The notes under the pieces were generated by a model. It ran no database searches, was not told the DNA's origin, and worked only from the letters and a program-made list of their open reading frames with translations. The translations under genes and the position numbers were made by a program. From assembly GCA_950295325.1 (NCBI GenBank), contig OX485807.1, positions 17,261,001-17,325,000 of the forward strand: a DNA stretch of 64,000 nucleotides, read 5' to 3'. How positions within the stretch are numbered: position 1 is the stretch's first letter; each line of letters opens with the position of its first letter. This stretch comes from Polytrichum commune. Its lineage: Eukaryota; Streptophyta; Polytrichopsida; Polytrichales; Polytrichaceae. Positions 44,064 to 58,300 of this stretch are shown piece after piece.

Positions 44064-45524
44064 CGAAACATGTTTTAACAATTCCAAACCAGGTTCTAAA
44101 GACGTTGATCCCTTCGGACGGTACAAAGGCAAGAGGGGTCCAATCCAGTTACTTCTCTTAGCTGGAAACCTACACCTAAAACTAAACCTATGTTTGAGTG
44201 TTGCACAGTGGTGAGGTGTGGATCTAAGAATGGTCACCAAAAACACATGTGTCGAAAAGAGATTGGCCGACATGTGTTATAATGAATGATTGAGATATTC
44301 ATATGAGCTCCAAGAATTATGAAGAAACTTTCTTTGGATTTCCTTATCGTCTTGTAATAAGCGAGTTTCATATCCTACGAGAAGTGGGCTACTTGGGATA
44401 AGGAATCATGCAAGGCCTGCCTACCTCACACTTGCCACCCCAGGCCCAGGCTTTGTGGCGAGGGCATTGATGATTAGTTATTGACAATTCCTTGAAATCA
44501 TTTGTGTTTGAACCGGAAAAAGCTTACACTATCTATTTTTGTTCTTAAAAGTGACTAGAAGCCGTTTTTCTAAAACAGGGGTCGCATCCAAGAGTCATTT
44601 CCAGAAAGTTTTTAACTTTTTAAAGAATTTCCTTAAACCTCTGCAACTCCAGAACCATGCTTCTTCTATGTGGTTTAGGAGCTTCGGACCAGGTTCTAAA
44701 TATGTTAATCCTTGCTACAGATTGCTGGTCCATATCCTCTCAGATTTTATGAGGAACAAAGAGGGGGACTTTGAAGCATGACAGAATTGTAAAGGAATGT
44801 CACAATAGCAGATTCTACAGAGATACTAATGGTCACCATTTCAACACCTGACATCTTCACACGCAAGATGATGCATTACATGACTCTGTACAAACAAAGT
44901 TTCTTCTTAAATTGCACATATGTATTCATGCACGAGTTTGACAATCTCAAAAACCTATGACAATGTTATTTAATTTGAAGTGGCACTGTCATACTTGTGT
45001 TTCATAATTATAACAAAGATAATGAAACTGTGACCACTTTTTTTCGTCACTGAATTAACTCTTGTTTCTGCCTCATTTGCAAGACTTGCAATTCTACAAG
45101 TTATGCAAACCTTTGCATAAAGATTGCTTCTGAGAGGTCCAGAATGCAATGAGCATCAGTTGTGAGCTGTGAAGCATTTCATATTTGTGTAAGCAAGAAC
45201 TACCTGGTAACAAACCACAGAAATTTCTACAAGGATCTGGACGTAATATCTTTTAACATAATAATACTGGTATATACAACCTTCATGCAAGTCCTTGTAT
45301 TTGCTTGAAAACATTCACAGTTATTGAGAGAAAATTATTCAAGAAGGCTCAGGATGTCACAAAAATCCAGCGTCCTTTGGTTTTTGTGCAATTGAGATTC
45401 CTACTTTTTACAAGAAGAGCACATGCCAAAGTAGTTGTGTCTGACACAATCTAAACTGAACTCCTTTGTGCATGTGAGTCTGGAGTAGCCGCCTCCATTA
45501 TTCTTGTAGCAACCTGCAAGGATA
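44064..45524. other. 3' flank of NRPE1, nothing else recognised
   Basis: This is downstream of the NRPE1 stop codon on the minus strand, so its right part should include the 3' untranslated region. No further gene was found. Confidence 0.5.
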
Positions 45525-46394
45525 TCAAATGCCGCACCCCCCATATACCACATTGTACTTGTCTTTGAATAAGGGGTATTCTTTGGAAACCTTTTCTTTC
45601 AGGCACTTGTGGAAAGAGAAGTCGGTTTCACTCCCATCCAACCGGACCAGCCAGAAGCACCGAGTCTCTTGGAAACCGGGACTTTTGTCAACCTGTGGTA
45701 TCATTGTTGTTCACAGGTATAAGTTCTAAGTATTTGAATAATGAGATAAATATCTGTCAAACGAGATGCAAGATATATAATAAAACAAGACTGGAGGGCA
45801 ACACCAATGAACGGGGAAAACCAACTGCTAGTTACAGATGAACTGGTTTGATTTTGAAAAATAATTGGTTCAAATTCAAGACCTCAGGAAAATTACCAAT
45901 CATTTTAGAGGAATCTATGGAATACACCTCAAATTAGTAAAGATCAACTAAAAGTTCACAACATGTAACCGGTTGGACTTCAAAACACTAGGATTTTGAC
46001 CGATTATGTTAAAAAATCTCAGATACTGGGCAACACCCATCCTGCCGATACCGTTTTGTCTCAGGTAGCCAGGAGCACGGTAATTATGAGGGGACATCTC
46101 ACTCACCTAACCCTGATTTACATGTATTATGACTTTTTGAATTCACAACTTGTAGAAAGATATACAAGGTTGTGGATTTATCGCATGCAGTGTGGACTTT
46201 GGAGGACTTATGAATGAAAATTGTATGTAAAATCAATGAGGGAAAAAAAAAAGAAAAGGTCATATGGATTGCAATTTCTTACCTTAATGTATGCAATGCC
46301 ACATCCAGCCTTTTCCAAATAGCTGGGGTGGTATTTGAGCACAGCCTGCACTGCTGTATCATCTTCTTCATCAAGCCTGTCACAATTCTTGTTG
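45525..46394 (-). other. DeCL-domain exons of NRPE1
   Basis: Exons 46394-46283 and 45692-45525, with the end of exon 46855-46603, encode a DeCL-type module: EIDDIVKSMQRILF, then AVLKYHPSYLEKAGCGIAYIK, then TRCFWLVRLDGSETDFSFHK, ending YGGCGI. This domain is shared by NRPD1, NRPE1 and the plastid rRNA-processing DCL proteins. The stop codon is TGA at 45,527-45,525. Confidence 0.9.
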
Positions 46395-49300
46395 CTGCAA
46401 TGCAATACAAAATTAAATCTCATCAGCTCAAGGTCATTTCAACGTCATTAAACTTTCAAGAACAGACAATTATCTGATCAGCTTGGGAGTCTGAAGGACA
46501 AACAATTATAATCTTTAGAGGTTGTCAATTGCTTTAATTTAGAACAAGTGGATTTGATTTGAGTAATTGGGACTGCAAAGAGTATGGCATAAGCACACTA
46601 ACTATTTGAACAGAATTCGTTGCATGGACTTGACTATGTCATCAATCTCCTTGATCTCTGGCTCAAGCTCCTGCCTGCCTACTCCAGGATTAGCCGGTGA
46701 CCGTGTTTCCAGGGACTGTGAGTAGTAGGGTTTCTGTGCTGATGATGCTGTCCAATTGTTGGCTGCCACATCATCATGATCTTGAATTTTTGCCAGTAAA
46801 GTCCAGCCATCTGAAGCTGTAGTATCTGGAACAAGTGCATCCCAGTCTCCCATTTCTGCAACATGAAAATATGTTAGTAGATTTGCAATGAAGCAAAAGT
46901 GCCACTGCTTAGAGCACAATTCACACCAAAAGAAAGGAAAACAAACCAAAAAGATGCAAACAAACAAACAAACAAACATGTTACAAGTGCAGAAAGTGGA
47001 CAAGAGAATCTGTGGCATGTAACTTATGGAGATTAGCCTGAATAAGATCCTTGTATGACAATGTATGCCACCCACAATCATGTCTACCATCGCAAGTGGC
47101 ATTTTATTTTCAGCTCAGACTGATGCCAGTATAGCAAATTATGTATATCTTAAAGCTACTGATGAAGATATATGGTTCTCTCACAATGAAGCAAAAGTGC
47201 CACTGCTTAGAACTCAACCTACACCAAAAGTAAAGATTTAAAAAAAAGAAAGAAGAAGAAGAACAAACAAACAGACAAAGAATCAAATATATTACAAGTG
47301 CAGAAAGTAGACAAGAAAATCTCTTGGAAGTAACTTTTGGGGCTTAGCCAAATTAAGAGCCTTGCACAGTAGTTTAGACTACCCACAATCATGTCTACCA
47401 TCACAAGTGGTAATGTTTTTCAGCTCAGACTGATGCCAGTATAGCAGACTATGTATATCTTAAAACTACTGATGAAGGTATTTAATATTCTCACAGTGAT
47501 GCAAAAGTGCCATTGATTAAAACGCAACCTAGACTGAAAGAAAATAACAAATGAGAATAAATAAATAACCAATCAAACATACTACAAGTGCAGAAGGTAG
47601 ACAAGAAGGTCTCTGGCAAGTAATTCATGGGGATTTGCCAAATGAAGACCCTTTTGTGGTAGATCTCTATCCACAATCACATAGAAGTCTACCATCACAA
47701 GTAGCCTTTATTTTGCACCTCAGACTGATGCCAGTACAGCAAACTATATCTGGATAATTAGCAACTGCTGAGGATATATACTTTTGACTTAGTAAAATAC
47801 CTGTCGCCTTGTCTTTCTCCAAAGGTGATGATACAGAGGAGGTGTATTTCTTTGCAGACTGATCCTCAATGCCAAGTCCCTGTAGGTCATCCCAATCTGA
47901 CCCTGCAGATTTTCTCTCCTGAGTCCCAGGAACTAGAGATTGCAAGCCACCCCATGAGGAACTTTTGTTGCCAACATCATCATCCTGCTGCCAATTTGAC
48001 TGACCTGCAGTATCATCTGGCCATGCACTTGCAGAAGCTTCTTGTGTTCTTTGTCTTGAGACCACAGGAGCTGGATTAATAGGCTGAGAATTGCCAAACT
48101 GCCGTTGCCGTCCAAGCGGAATTACATTGGCCCCTGACCCTGGGGTGCCACGTTGGCGATCCCTCTCGGAGCCTGAGCCACCCCATCTTCGAGTGCCTTT
48201 GGAAGAATTCCAGTCCCTGTCACTCTTATAGCCTTGTTGCAATTCACTACTGATTTCACCGCCTGATCTGGCACAGGGTTGCTCAGAATCAGGGGCCTCC
48301 TTGATGGAGTCCCAGGCACTGGATTCATTTTTCTGGGCAGGAATGTCATTCCATCCACCAATTTGGGAGCGAAGCTGGACAGGTTCCTTCATTTTGGCTC
48401 CTTCATTCCAAGTGTCCTTCCCAAATCTATTTGAGGAGTCCATATTCCCTTGTTTTCCGGTACTTGTTTGAGGATTAGCCAAATTGCTCCATAGATCAGC
48501 ATCATCACGTGAAGGCTCGATGGTTTCGCCCCAGGCCGTTGTCGTTGTAATAGGTTTTTCAGTCACTGCTGCACTCCGACTTTGAAATTTCTCAACATCC
48601 TCATTCTTCTTGCCACTAATACTCCTGCCCCATCCTTCCTCTCCAGATCCCTGAAGGGTTTCATCAACCCTAACTTTATCAACTTTATCCCACCCTCCAC
48701 CTCCTGCATTTTCCTCTGTTGCAACAGACCCCCAGCCTCCCTGTGCAGCATCTTCTGTACCTCTATTATTTCTTTCACCACCCTCAAAGCTGACAACCTT
48801 AACCTCACCTTGTATATCAATACAGTTTTCAGCAGGCTTGCCCCAGTCACTCCATTGACCACCATTCTCCTGATCATTTTGAGTTGGGTTTTGGGTTTCC
48901 CCCCATCCTGCTGCTGCATCCTTAGAATCCTCGGTAGGTGCTGAATTTCCGGTTGGTTTTTGAATGTCACCCCATCCCCCTTCACCTGATTGATTCTCAC
49001 CATCTTGCGTTTGATTGCGAGTAGCCTCACCCCATTCATCCTTACTTGTGTTTGTGTCCCAATTGTCGTTCCGTCCACCTGTGTCATTTAGCCCCACATT
49101 GCCCCAGTTGTCATTCTCAATCAGATCCTCCACAGGTTCGCGTCGTGGCGAGAACTCAATATCGTCCACATCCATGTTGTTGTCTCTCCAAGTGTTTTGG
49201 AGGTCTGGGAGTTCATGAGTAGGGGAAGGTGGTACTTCTTTGTCAGGTATACATTTATCATGCAAATCCCGCCAGAGGAGATGTGCATCTCCTATTCGTT

Positions 49301-52300
49301 CCCCTTGCTTTGCATTCCCTTTCTGTTGATCCTGAGTGCCAAAAGATTATGATTCATGTGTTAGGCAAATTACATTGTTTCAAATCGAGCTAGACATGGA
49401 TATTCAGAGAGCAAATAGGGTCCATAATAGTAGGTAGAATATTCACACGATCTTTTGGGGACTGACATGCTGTTTTGGTCATTATATTAGAAAGGATGGA
49501 GATTATTTATTCAACAAGAACGGAAGTGTCACTGATACAATAAGCTTGCCTTTCGTAGTTGCCAGCGTAGGTCAATATTGATTCCCGTTCCTATCGGAGC
49601 TTCTTTTCCCCAGACACAACTTGTCATTACTCCTTCCAGTGAATCATGAGACCCTCTGGCTGCAGCATCTGAGAAATTTCTCATCGGTTGCTGCGTGACA
49701 TAACAGAAAAGCGATGCTTTGTCAAAATTTCTGGAAACAAGAATGTTCAAAGGAGTCTCAAACCTTTCTCTAAAATCTACTGGAGCTAGACTATAGGAAG
49801 TAGTTGATATATAGACGTCAACAGAAGGAACTGAACCTTCGAATGTTAAGTCTAAGCTCAGTGGGAAATTTAACTCCTAAATTCAAGGAAGTCAGTCAAA
49901 GTCCATTGCAACTTATGTGGTATATTATATACTGCTTTTGCAACGTTGTAGGCACTTGGTAGCTTTAGCAAATGCTCATCCACCCTCACTCTGGCCATGG
50001 AAATAAAGCTTTTCACTTGTCACTGGAAAATTACAAAACAAAACAAAAATCTGGAAGATGACTAGATGCACTTCTCAGTGGTCCAATACTAAGATATTTT
50101 ACAGAGAACACGCACCCGAAATGTTGCCTCGGTAAACGGAGCCGATATACCACAACTTTTGTTCATATCTCGGTATCCCGAAATAGTGAACCCATTTGCA
50201 TCGCCAGAGAATGTCATCATATCTGCTATCAACTTCACATGCACATGATGTACATGTGGGGCTGTCTTCTCCAGCACTAAACCAAGTCTCTGTTAAAGCA
50301 AACAGTCTTAGACGTAGTGTATAATATTCATCCACTTTCAAATGTATGACCTAGAAGCTCTCACTAAAAAGATACATGTGTAAAACCTTCACCAACGAGT
50401 TGCATCAAATGTAAGATAAGGAATCCAGAGTGAAGCCTCTTACCCGCACAACCATCTCATAAGCGACTTCAATGCCAAACGTATGCCGTATTTCCTGGAT
50501 AGTGTATGGCATACTCCGGGTCCAATCCACCATGTCCATCACGAGAAGGCATGCTTGTTTTACAGCATTCCATGCCATTCCCCGTTTCGACGATCCCGTA
50601 GAGACCGTCACGATCTCGAGAACCAGCTCCTCCTCGAGATTCTCATGTGTGGTTTCACTGTGCCATGTTGAGCATGACGGACCTTCGGAAACAATTTTCA
50701 CAGACTCCATGCGCTCATCCCCTGAACAAATTTGCAGAGAGGTAAAACGAGAGGATTTGCATGAACCCCCATTTGTATGAATGCATATTTAGCACTACGT
50801 ATGGAAAAAGTAAGTAAAAATAAAATCATATGTGACAACTGCCATTAGATGTATGTGGTATGTATTTGAGTCTAGGCCATTTTATACGAGCTCATCATTT
50901 CTTAGAATCGTGTATTTGAGAATTGGAGCATTCATTTATGTAGAATTATAGGGCTAACCTTGACACGATTAGCTTAAAATACCAGGAGGTTTTCTTAACC
51001 CCTCCAAATGCATCTTGAGACCCAGAATGGGCCTCTGGGACTTTTCCGGATTAAGGGCATATTCATGTCCAATGGTGGGGAAATTAAGGCTTAGCTGGTA
51101 TATTGTAATCAGGGTTCGGTTCTTGTACTAGCTATAAAAGTTTCGAGCTTCAAAACCGACATGTGTGAAGAGTACTTCTCATTTAAGAAGTCCAGTCACC
51201 CATGTTGGTGCATACCATTGCATCGCATAGCATTGCAAGATGATGCAATGTCGAGATGTATGAGGTGAGACTGAAAATTGTACCTTTAATAGTGCTTCCC
51301 AGGAGCACAGGAAAGATAATTCTCCGTATCCTCTCCAACAATTTCAGCAAGTTTTCAGTATATATATCACTGTCTGCTTGATTTTGCATTTTTGGGGGCA
51401 ACTTCGGAGAGAAGTGAAGGCACGGCCCATGGACTCTACCACAGTAGTTGCTGCACGCAACCAAGTATCAAATGCTTACACCCACTATTTCAGGTACCAG
51501 GGTCATAATAAGCACATTATAGAGGACTTTAAGATCATGACATTTCAGCTACCGCAAAGATTTAAAAATCAAGCCATCAAGCCACTTCTCATTTAGTGTT
51601 TTTCAGCCAAATTTCAACTGTTGGTAGCTCGTGTACATAGATTGAGGTACAAGTATTATTGAACTGGAATATGCTTTGTGGTTATGAAGATTAATTCAGT
51701 ATATTTCCACAGAACCTGCTTACCTTGAGCAGAAATATATCTTCCCCCATGGAGTGCTTTTGCTAACTTTGACAGTACCGCCGAACTTGTCCTGAAGTCG
51801 GTGTACAATCTCCTCCGCACTAAGTTGATACTGCCACATCATATCCTGTCCATCTCACACGGAGAGTGACATCAGAATGGTAGGGAGTGAACTTAAGCTG
51901 AAATGAACGTTTATAAGTCTAGGTCGGATGCCACCTGTGATGCCAAAATGTGAAGGAGGCATAAACTAATTGATCAATGGAATATCAATTGATCAATGCA
52001 GACAGATGTAAGACCTATAGAGCACGCAGAAGAAGGTAAAACAGGTCAAACACTAATTGTGGTTAACATGGACAAGACATTGATCATTTTTTAATTACCT
52101 CAGATAACCCTATATGTCCTAACCAAGGTGAGCCCAATCGAAGTTCAATTCCTCTTGGACCAGCTACACCAAAGTTCTCCATGTTCCAGAACCTAGGCAA
52201 AGGAAACATCACAGTTCAGTTGATTTTTTAAACAGATTTACATGCGAAGCTGCCTGTAAAAGCGATTACAGAAAAAAATTGTCATGTTTCCTTCCCAGTA

Positions 52301-55300
52301 CTAAAACTATGATTGCATTCATTTCTTCTATGGGATTGACACAATTTCTAAGGCATCCTTCTGATCATCAAGGCTGAAATTTGAGCTTTTCTTCGTTAAG
52401 CTTTAAGCTTGATGAAATAGAGGATTGTGGATAGATGATCTCTTACTCAATGCAGCTACTTCTAGCTACCATCTTCAAAACAACTCGTTTCAGATGAGCT
52501 TGGACTACAAGAGCACGCCTCTCCAAGCATAGTGGCTCGGAGCAAGAACATTTGGCCAATCTGATGATGACACATCGGTCACTGGGCTTCAAGCCTGCTT
52601 CATCTCTTGGGTAAAGGGTTTCCTGTTGCAAATCGAACAAACGTAACTTAACAATTTAGGACAATGGACATGAGCAACCTGGGAAGCATCCACGCAACGT
52701 GCATTGGGTATCAAGACTTGGAAGTTATATCTTTTTTCGATTACCAACAAGATGCAACAAAATAATAAGGTAATTATGCTCAAATGCTTAAAAGGACATT
52801 TATAGGTATAGTTACTACCCAAAATCTGCCATTAGTAAGATCACAGGTGGAGCTACGAGATGTTTATTAGGTCGCACGAGTTGGAATATAGGTGAAGCTG
52901 TGTCATTCTCAGTAACCACAGGAAATTACTTAGTCTAGGTTTTAATTAACTTTAGAGTAAATTAGAAGTAGTGGCACTCATTATTTACCATTCAAGGGAT
53001 CACAAAATATGCCTTGTTTACAATGACACTTATGACTTGCAAATATCTGTAGCATAGGTCTGTAGAGATTCATCTGAGAGATCTGGATGTTCTATCCAAG
53101 CCCAACTTTGTATGTATGAAGTTTCTGTTTAAATAGTAAAGCACGGTGAGGTTGATAACGTGCTCCCTGTGTGTTACGTTTTCATCAACACCGGCCATGT
53201 TCAATACCTTTTCAAGTCACAAGAATTTTCCAGTATCCACGAGGTATGCACCAGTGTTGAATTGGTATCATCTTTTGTTTATACCGTCTGGGTATCTATA
53301 ATGAGGATTTCGCACTTTTAATACCAGCAGGGTATGGCTATTTGACAGTATTTTTGTTTTCGATACCATGTTGGTCTATATACCATGCAAGAACTTTCCT
53401 TACCTAGGTAAAAGCACCCTAGTGTCAATATGGTTTAGAAAGTGTCTTGACCCAAATAATAACCCAGATATACAAAGATTCTCTCACCTTGACATACCCA
53501 CCAAATATCAATATTTGACTAGTATTACAATTTTGATACCCACAGGTAGGTTCTTTGATACCATTATTGATGTTGATTATTGTTACCATGCATTCACCTG
53601 TATACCAATCCAACATTGGTATGCACACTGGTCAAGGAAACTTTACAAGCTTGAAATTAGTGGACATGCCACATCGTAAAGACATGGAATATTATTACCT
53701 GAACAAGCTCGAGTGGGCGGGGATTGAATGGCCCATCGATGACAGGTGCGTCCAACATCAGCTCGTAAGCAGGTTGTGCAAGAGCTGTGGCAGCCAAGAT
53801 CCCCACAGGCTCACCGGCTAACACTGACAATTGCCATCGTCTCATATCATCCTCTTCCCACGTGAAGTATTCTCCCTCTCCCCCAAATGGGATATTAAGC
53901 CAGGTTGATAGTTTTTTGACTGCACCAACAGCTCCTCCGTAACAGAACTGGATGATGTTCTGGTTACATTGGCTGCGCACACTTCCATCATACATGACAC
54001 ACAGGTCCCGCAAAAACAGCATCAATGCCTTAAACAGTGTGCCGGGTTGGACAACCTCCACGTGTTTTCGGAGGATACCTGTACGATCCGCAACAATATG
54101 GTTGAACATTTCAAAAGGGTTTAACCCATCGACAAGTGAGCTTCGCACGAGCCCATGATTCTCCCACCAATCCAAAAGTGGGAGGTTCGTTGGCGGATGA
54201 CGTTGCGTGCCCGACGAGTGACGTAGCAAATGGTGTCCCTTGTAAAGTTGAAGCCCTAACCCTGCAATCTGCAGAAGGAGCTTCCCTACTGAGCCTTTGC
54301 TTCCCGACCTAACCATCAACAAAAGAGAGTTATTCTTCTCCGCATATTTCAAAATTATGTTTTCCGCGTCGGCCACTCGAGATCGGAATGTCGCTTGTGC
54401 GGCAACTTCCAAAATCTCAATTTCTTTTGTCAGCCTTTCAAATTTGATGTCATCTTCACCCTTTGAATTATCTGGTCGTTCCACCCTGTCAAGCATTTGA
54501 ACTGAGAAGCAGGACTCCTGCATGGATTTGAGGAAGTAGTCTTCAAAGATGCTGTGCATCATTTTCTTCCTGAGTGCCAAGTTGTGGGTGATAAGGAAAT
54601 CGGTTAACCCTGTGCTAAACCCTTGGATGTGCAGCCAGGCATGCAGCAATCCTTTTGCACTGTTCAGATAGTCCACCAGTGCTTTTGAGCCCAGTTGGGT
54701 ACAGAGAGCCCCGGCAATACTATCTTTTCCTTTATGTAACAGTTTTGCATTTCCCTGCCACTTAAGAATCTCTCCTCCTCTGATGATGGCATTATCTTCC
54801 TCGGGCGATTCTAAACTGAATTCTGGTGGCAGTATTAAGCCAAACACTTGCTCCCCTGTCCAAAAGGGACCCCCCTTTGGAGATTTCAGAATGGCTGCTT
54901 GTGGGGGCTCCTTTGAAGCCCACATACTCATTTGATCCATTGATGCTTTGTTCAACAGCTCCTTACTGCTGGTGATCAAATGTGCTGCAAGTAATGTATC
55001 CTGCAAATTACGTCATGTACACCATACTTAAAGAACACCCCAACCACCAAGAGCTATTTTTGTGGAAAATTTGTATGACAAAAGCAGCATGAACATCTTC
55101 AAGACATTCTTAAGCAGCCTATTTAGGTTTCAATGCAAATGGATTGATTCTTAGGTAATTCGGGTAACATATGCGTTAGAATGCTATTTAAATTTATGTC
55201 AATGGTTCCAATAGCAATGGAGGCAGGTGAGTTGAAGTTATAGTGAATTGGGGTGGTAGGGTTTAGGTTTAAGGTACTACCTGGGTCAATCCCAGAAGTG

Positions 55301-58300
55301 GATGCCCTCCATGGTCAGACACTATTTGTTGAGGGACTGACATGAGTTGCTCAAGCTCAACTCTGGCGTGCATTGATTGAGGAACAAACACATGGAAAAT
55401 ATCTCCATCAAAATCAGCATTATATGGTGGGCAGATCAATGGGTTGATTCTCAGAACGGGCCCATCGTGGACGGTGACCTTGAGAGCCATGAGTGAATGT
55501 TTGTGAACTGACGGAGGTCTGTTGGCATAGACATAATCCCCATCTTGGATGTGTCGATGCACAATGTCTCCGATCTGCACTACTTGCACTTCATGTTTGA
55601 GGCCAGGCCAGAGCTGGAAATATTCACCATTTCGTTCAATTCGCATCGCACCCGGCCCCAAATTACTACAAATATCCTCCAAAGATTGGGTTCTGGTCAC
55701 ATATTCCTGCAACTTGCTGCAATTCCACCTAGTTGCTTTGTCTGGAATGGTCAGCTTGCGTGAAATCTCTGATGGAACACCTATCTCTTCAATGCCAATG
55801 TAAGGGTCTCCCACAACCACAGCCCGGGCAGCGTAGTTTCCACCTTTACCCAAAATGAACTCGGTAACCCATTCCTTGGTCCAGCGATGACCATCTTGCT
55901 TTGTGATCCGACCATTGAGGTCTTTCCTAATTGGTTCTTTTCCTGCAACTACCTATCCCACAAAATGCAGTTGTAGATTCTGTCAGAGTAAAACTTTATC
56001 ATTTCAGGTCATCATAGATGATATATACTTAACACACAATCGTCCTAGAGTGTAAATCATCATGGAAACACAAACCAGGCCATGCCTTTTGGACCAAATA
56101 GCCAACTCCGATACCCATCCATTGGAACAAATTTCAAGGCATTTGGATCATATGAGGCATCTATATCCAAACTCAGAGATGGAATGGTTGATTTATTGTC
56201 ACTGCACTTTTCGTTATGGATAGTAGCCACATGAACATCATTCATACATTCCAAGATCTGTCATTAGTTTGTCACTATAATATGTAAGATTTGCATACAT
56301 AGCACTCACTTTAGGAGCTCCCTTCTCCCGCAAGTACTCGGCCGTAAGGACTTGCAAAATTTTAGACTCGTCTCTTCTGGCTCTGGGCATGGCCTTCCCA
56401 CTTCGAGTATTCTGTATTCGGTCAATCTCTGTGACCAGGTTCTGCAGCGTTTTCGTAACTCTATCCTGCATAATTTCATGCTCAGAACTTTAGATTCACT
56501 CTTCAATTCTTCATAGTCACAGTTGCTCCTCTTCTATGTTTCATAGTTTTGGCAAGTATGACCTACCCATGACCTACATGTCCTGATGCATGCTTTTAAA
56601 GAGCAGTACTGCCACCAATAAACACCAATCGGGTTATGATCAATAAACAGCAGCCTATTTAAATGTGTCTCTAGAGAAATCATGGAACATATTTCCAATG
56701 CCATGACCTTAGGGCTAGTTTTCACTTGTCTCCAAATGAAAATTAGCCTTGAAGCTTTCCTGGACAACAAAACTCTCCCTGAAGCTTGCAATGGACATGA
56801 TTTTGAGAAGTGAAAATATTGGAGGTCAGCTAACTGATTCTTGTGCTACTAAAATAAGGGGGTTGAATTCCAGAGGTTAGCGATTGTCATATATACGTAC
56901 AGTGCCGAAGACGACTGCAGTTGTGTTGTTCACATATTTCAAATCAGTTGTTCGAGTACAATTGGGAGGAACAGGCACACACGCCATGATGAGAGCTTCT
57001 GGCCGTGCCACCCTTTTGTTCATGCCTAGCTTGCGAATAAATTTATCCGGTATTCTTCTCAACAATTTTACGGCCTGCAGAGTCCAATAAACCAAATTGT
57101 TTACACATCTTGCAGAAGGACATCATCATCATGTGCTGGCTTCAGCTTAAAATGTTCCAAATGTGGTAAGTAACCTTGAGGTTCACAACAATTCCAGAAA
57201 ACAAAAGTTCATCAAGAATCTCAGCGTACCTCGGAAGGCAGAAGAACACGTCGGAGTGGAACTTTTGATGAGTTCTCATAACAATGAGTAGAGCCGTCAA
57301 TGAAAGCCCAATAGTCAGGAGCAACCATGACGTCTTTAGCTCTGGACGACTGAATTACCAATTGGAGAATCTGAGAGACTTCATACCTCTCCTTCCATTT
57401 CAAAGGGAGAAGTTGTACCAAGATGGGCGGGTAATCAGGGTTACCCGGAGAACAGTATGGGCATAACCCTGATCTAGAGGGGACAGCAGTTTTGTGGGTA
57501 TCTGCATAGAGGACATTTAACCCGGCAGATGGTCGACCCTTGTAGAATTTACTACTCTCCTGCAAGAAATTACAAAGGAGCGCCAAAAACGCACGGTATA
57601 CAACTTTAATAGCCTTAAGTGAGCAAATCCAACATAGTGTTCTTAAGCATCATCTGCAAAGACACTCTCTTACTATTCTAGCTTCAAGCAAAAAAATTCA
57701 AGAATCGACGTCCTTGAGTACATGTATGTACGCCTCGGAGCATAGTTAAGTGAGCTCCCATTAGTCGACACCTCATTGTTGCCTATCTTGGGTCACAAGG
57801 CCTTCTTCCATCTATCAAGATTCAATTGAAGAGATTTGTGATCCCCAATGGAATCATTCCTAGGGTATCCGGATTACCTAAGAATTGTTCCATTTGCAAT
57901 GGAACCTACCTACCTACATAGGCCACTTGAGAATGTTATGAGATGATCAAAATTAACATCCGTAATTGCACCAACAGATCGCCTGTCGATCAGTGCAAGT
58001 AACCAATTTTATAGAAAATCTAAAATAAGTTACAGAAGCAATAAGCCCCTTTTTACCTGAGATGCAAAAGACTTTGCAGTATTCTTGAATTTGTCATTTG
58101 AAGCAATAACGTCGATTGCAGTCTGAGGTTTCCCTTTCCGCATGTAGTCTCGCAGATCACGGAGAGTGACATCTCGTGGCGAAGCCGCAGCTCCTTCTTC
58201 GGAGAAAGACACGGACGACCTTTGAGACACAACTTTGAGGATGTCGAGGGGGATCGCTGCGGGGGCATGATCCTCTTCATCTGAAGAAAGTAAAATCACG

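Noticed and set aside
46602-47102. Reading NRPE1 as ending at the TAG at 46,602-46,604
   Set aside because: A GTTAGT donor overlaps the stop, and its phase joins exactly to two further exons that encode a recognisable DeCL domain.
48563-49087. Long alternative frames overlapping the AGO-hook exon on both strands
   Set aside because: They are by-products of the biased composition of the WG-rich exon; only the 47,801-49,331 frame joins its neighbours in phase.
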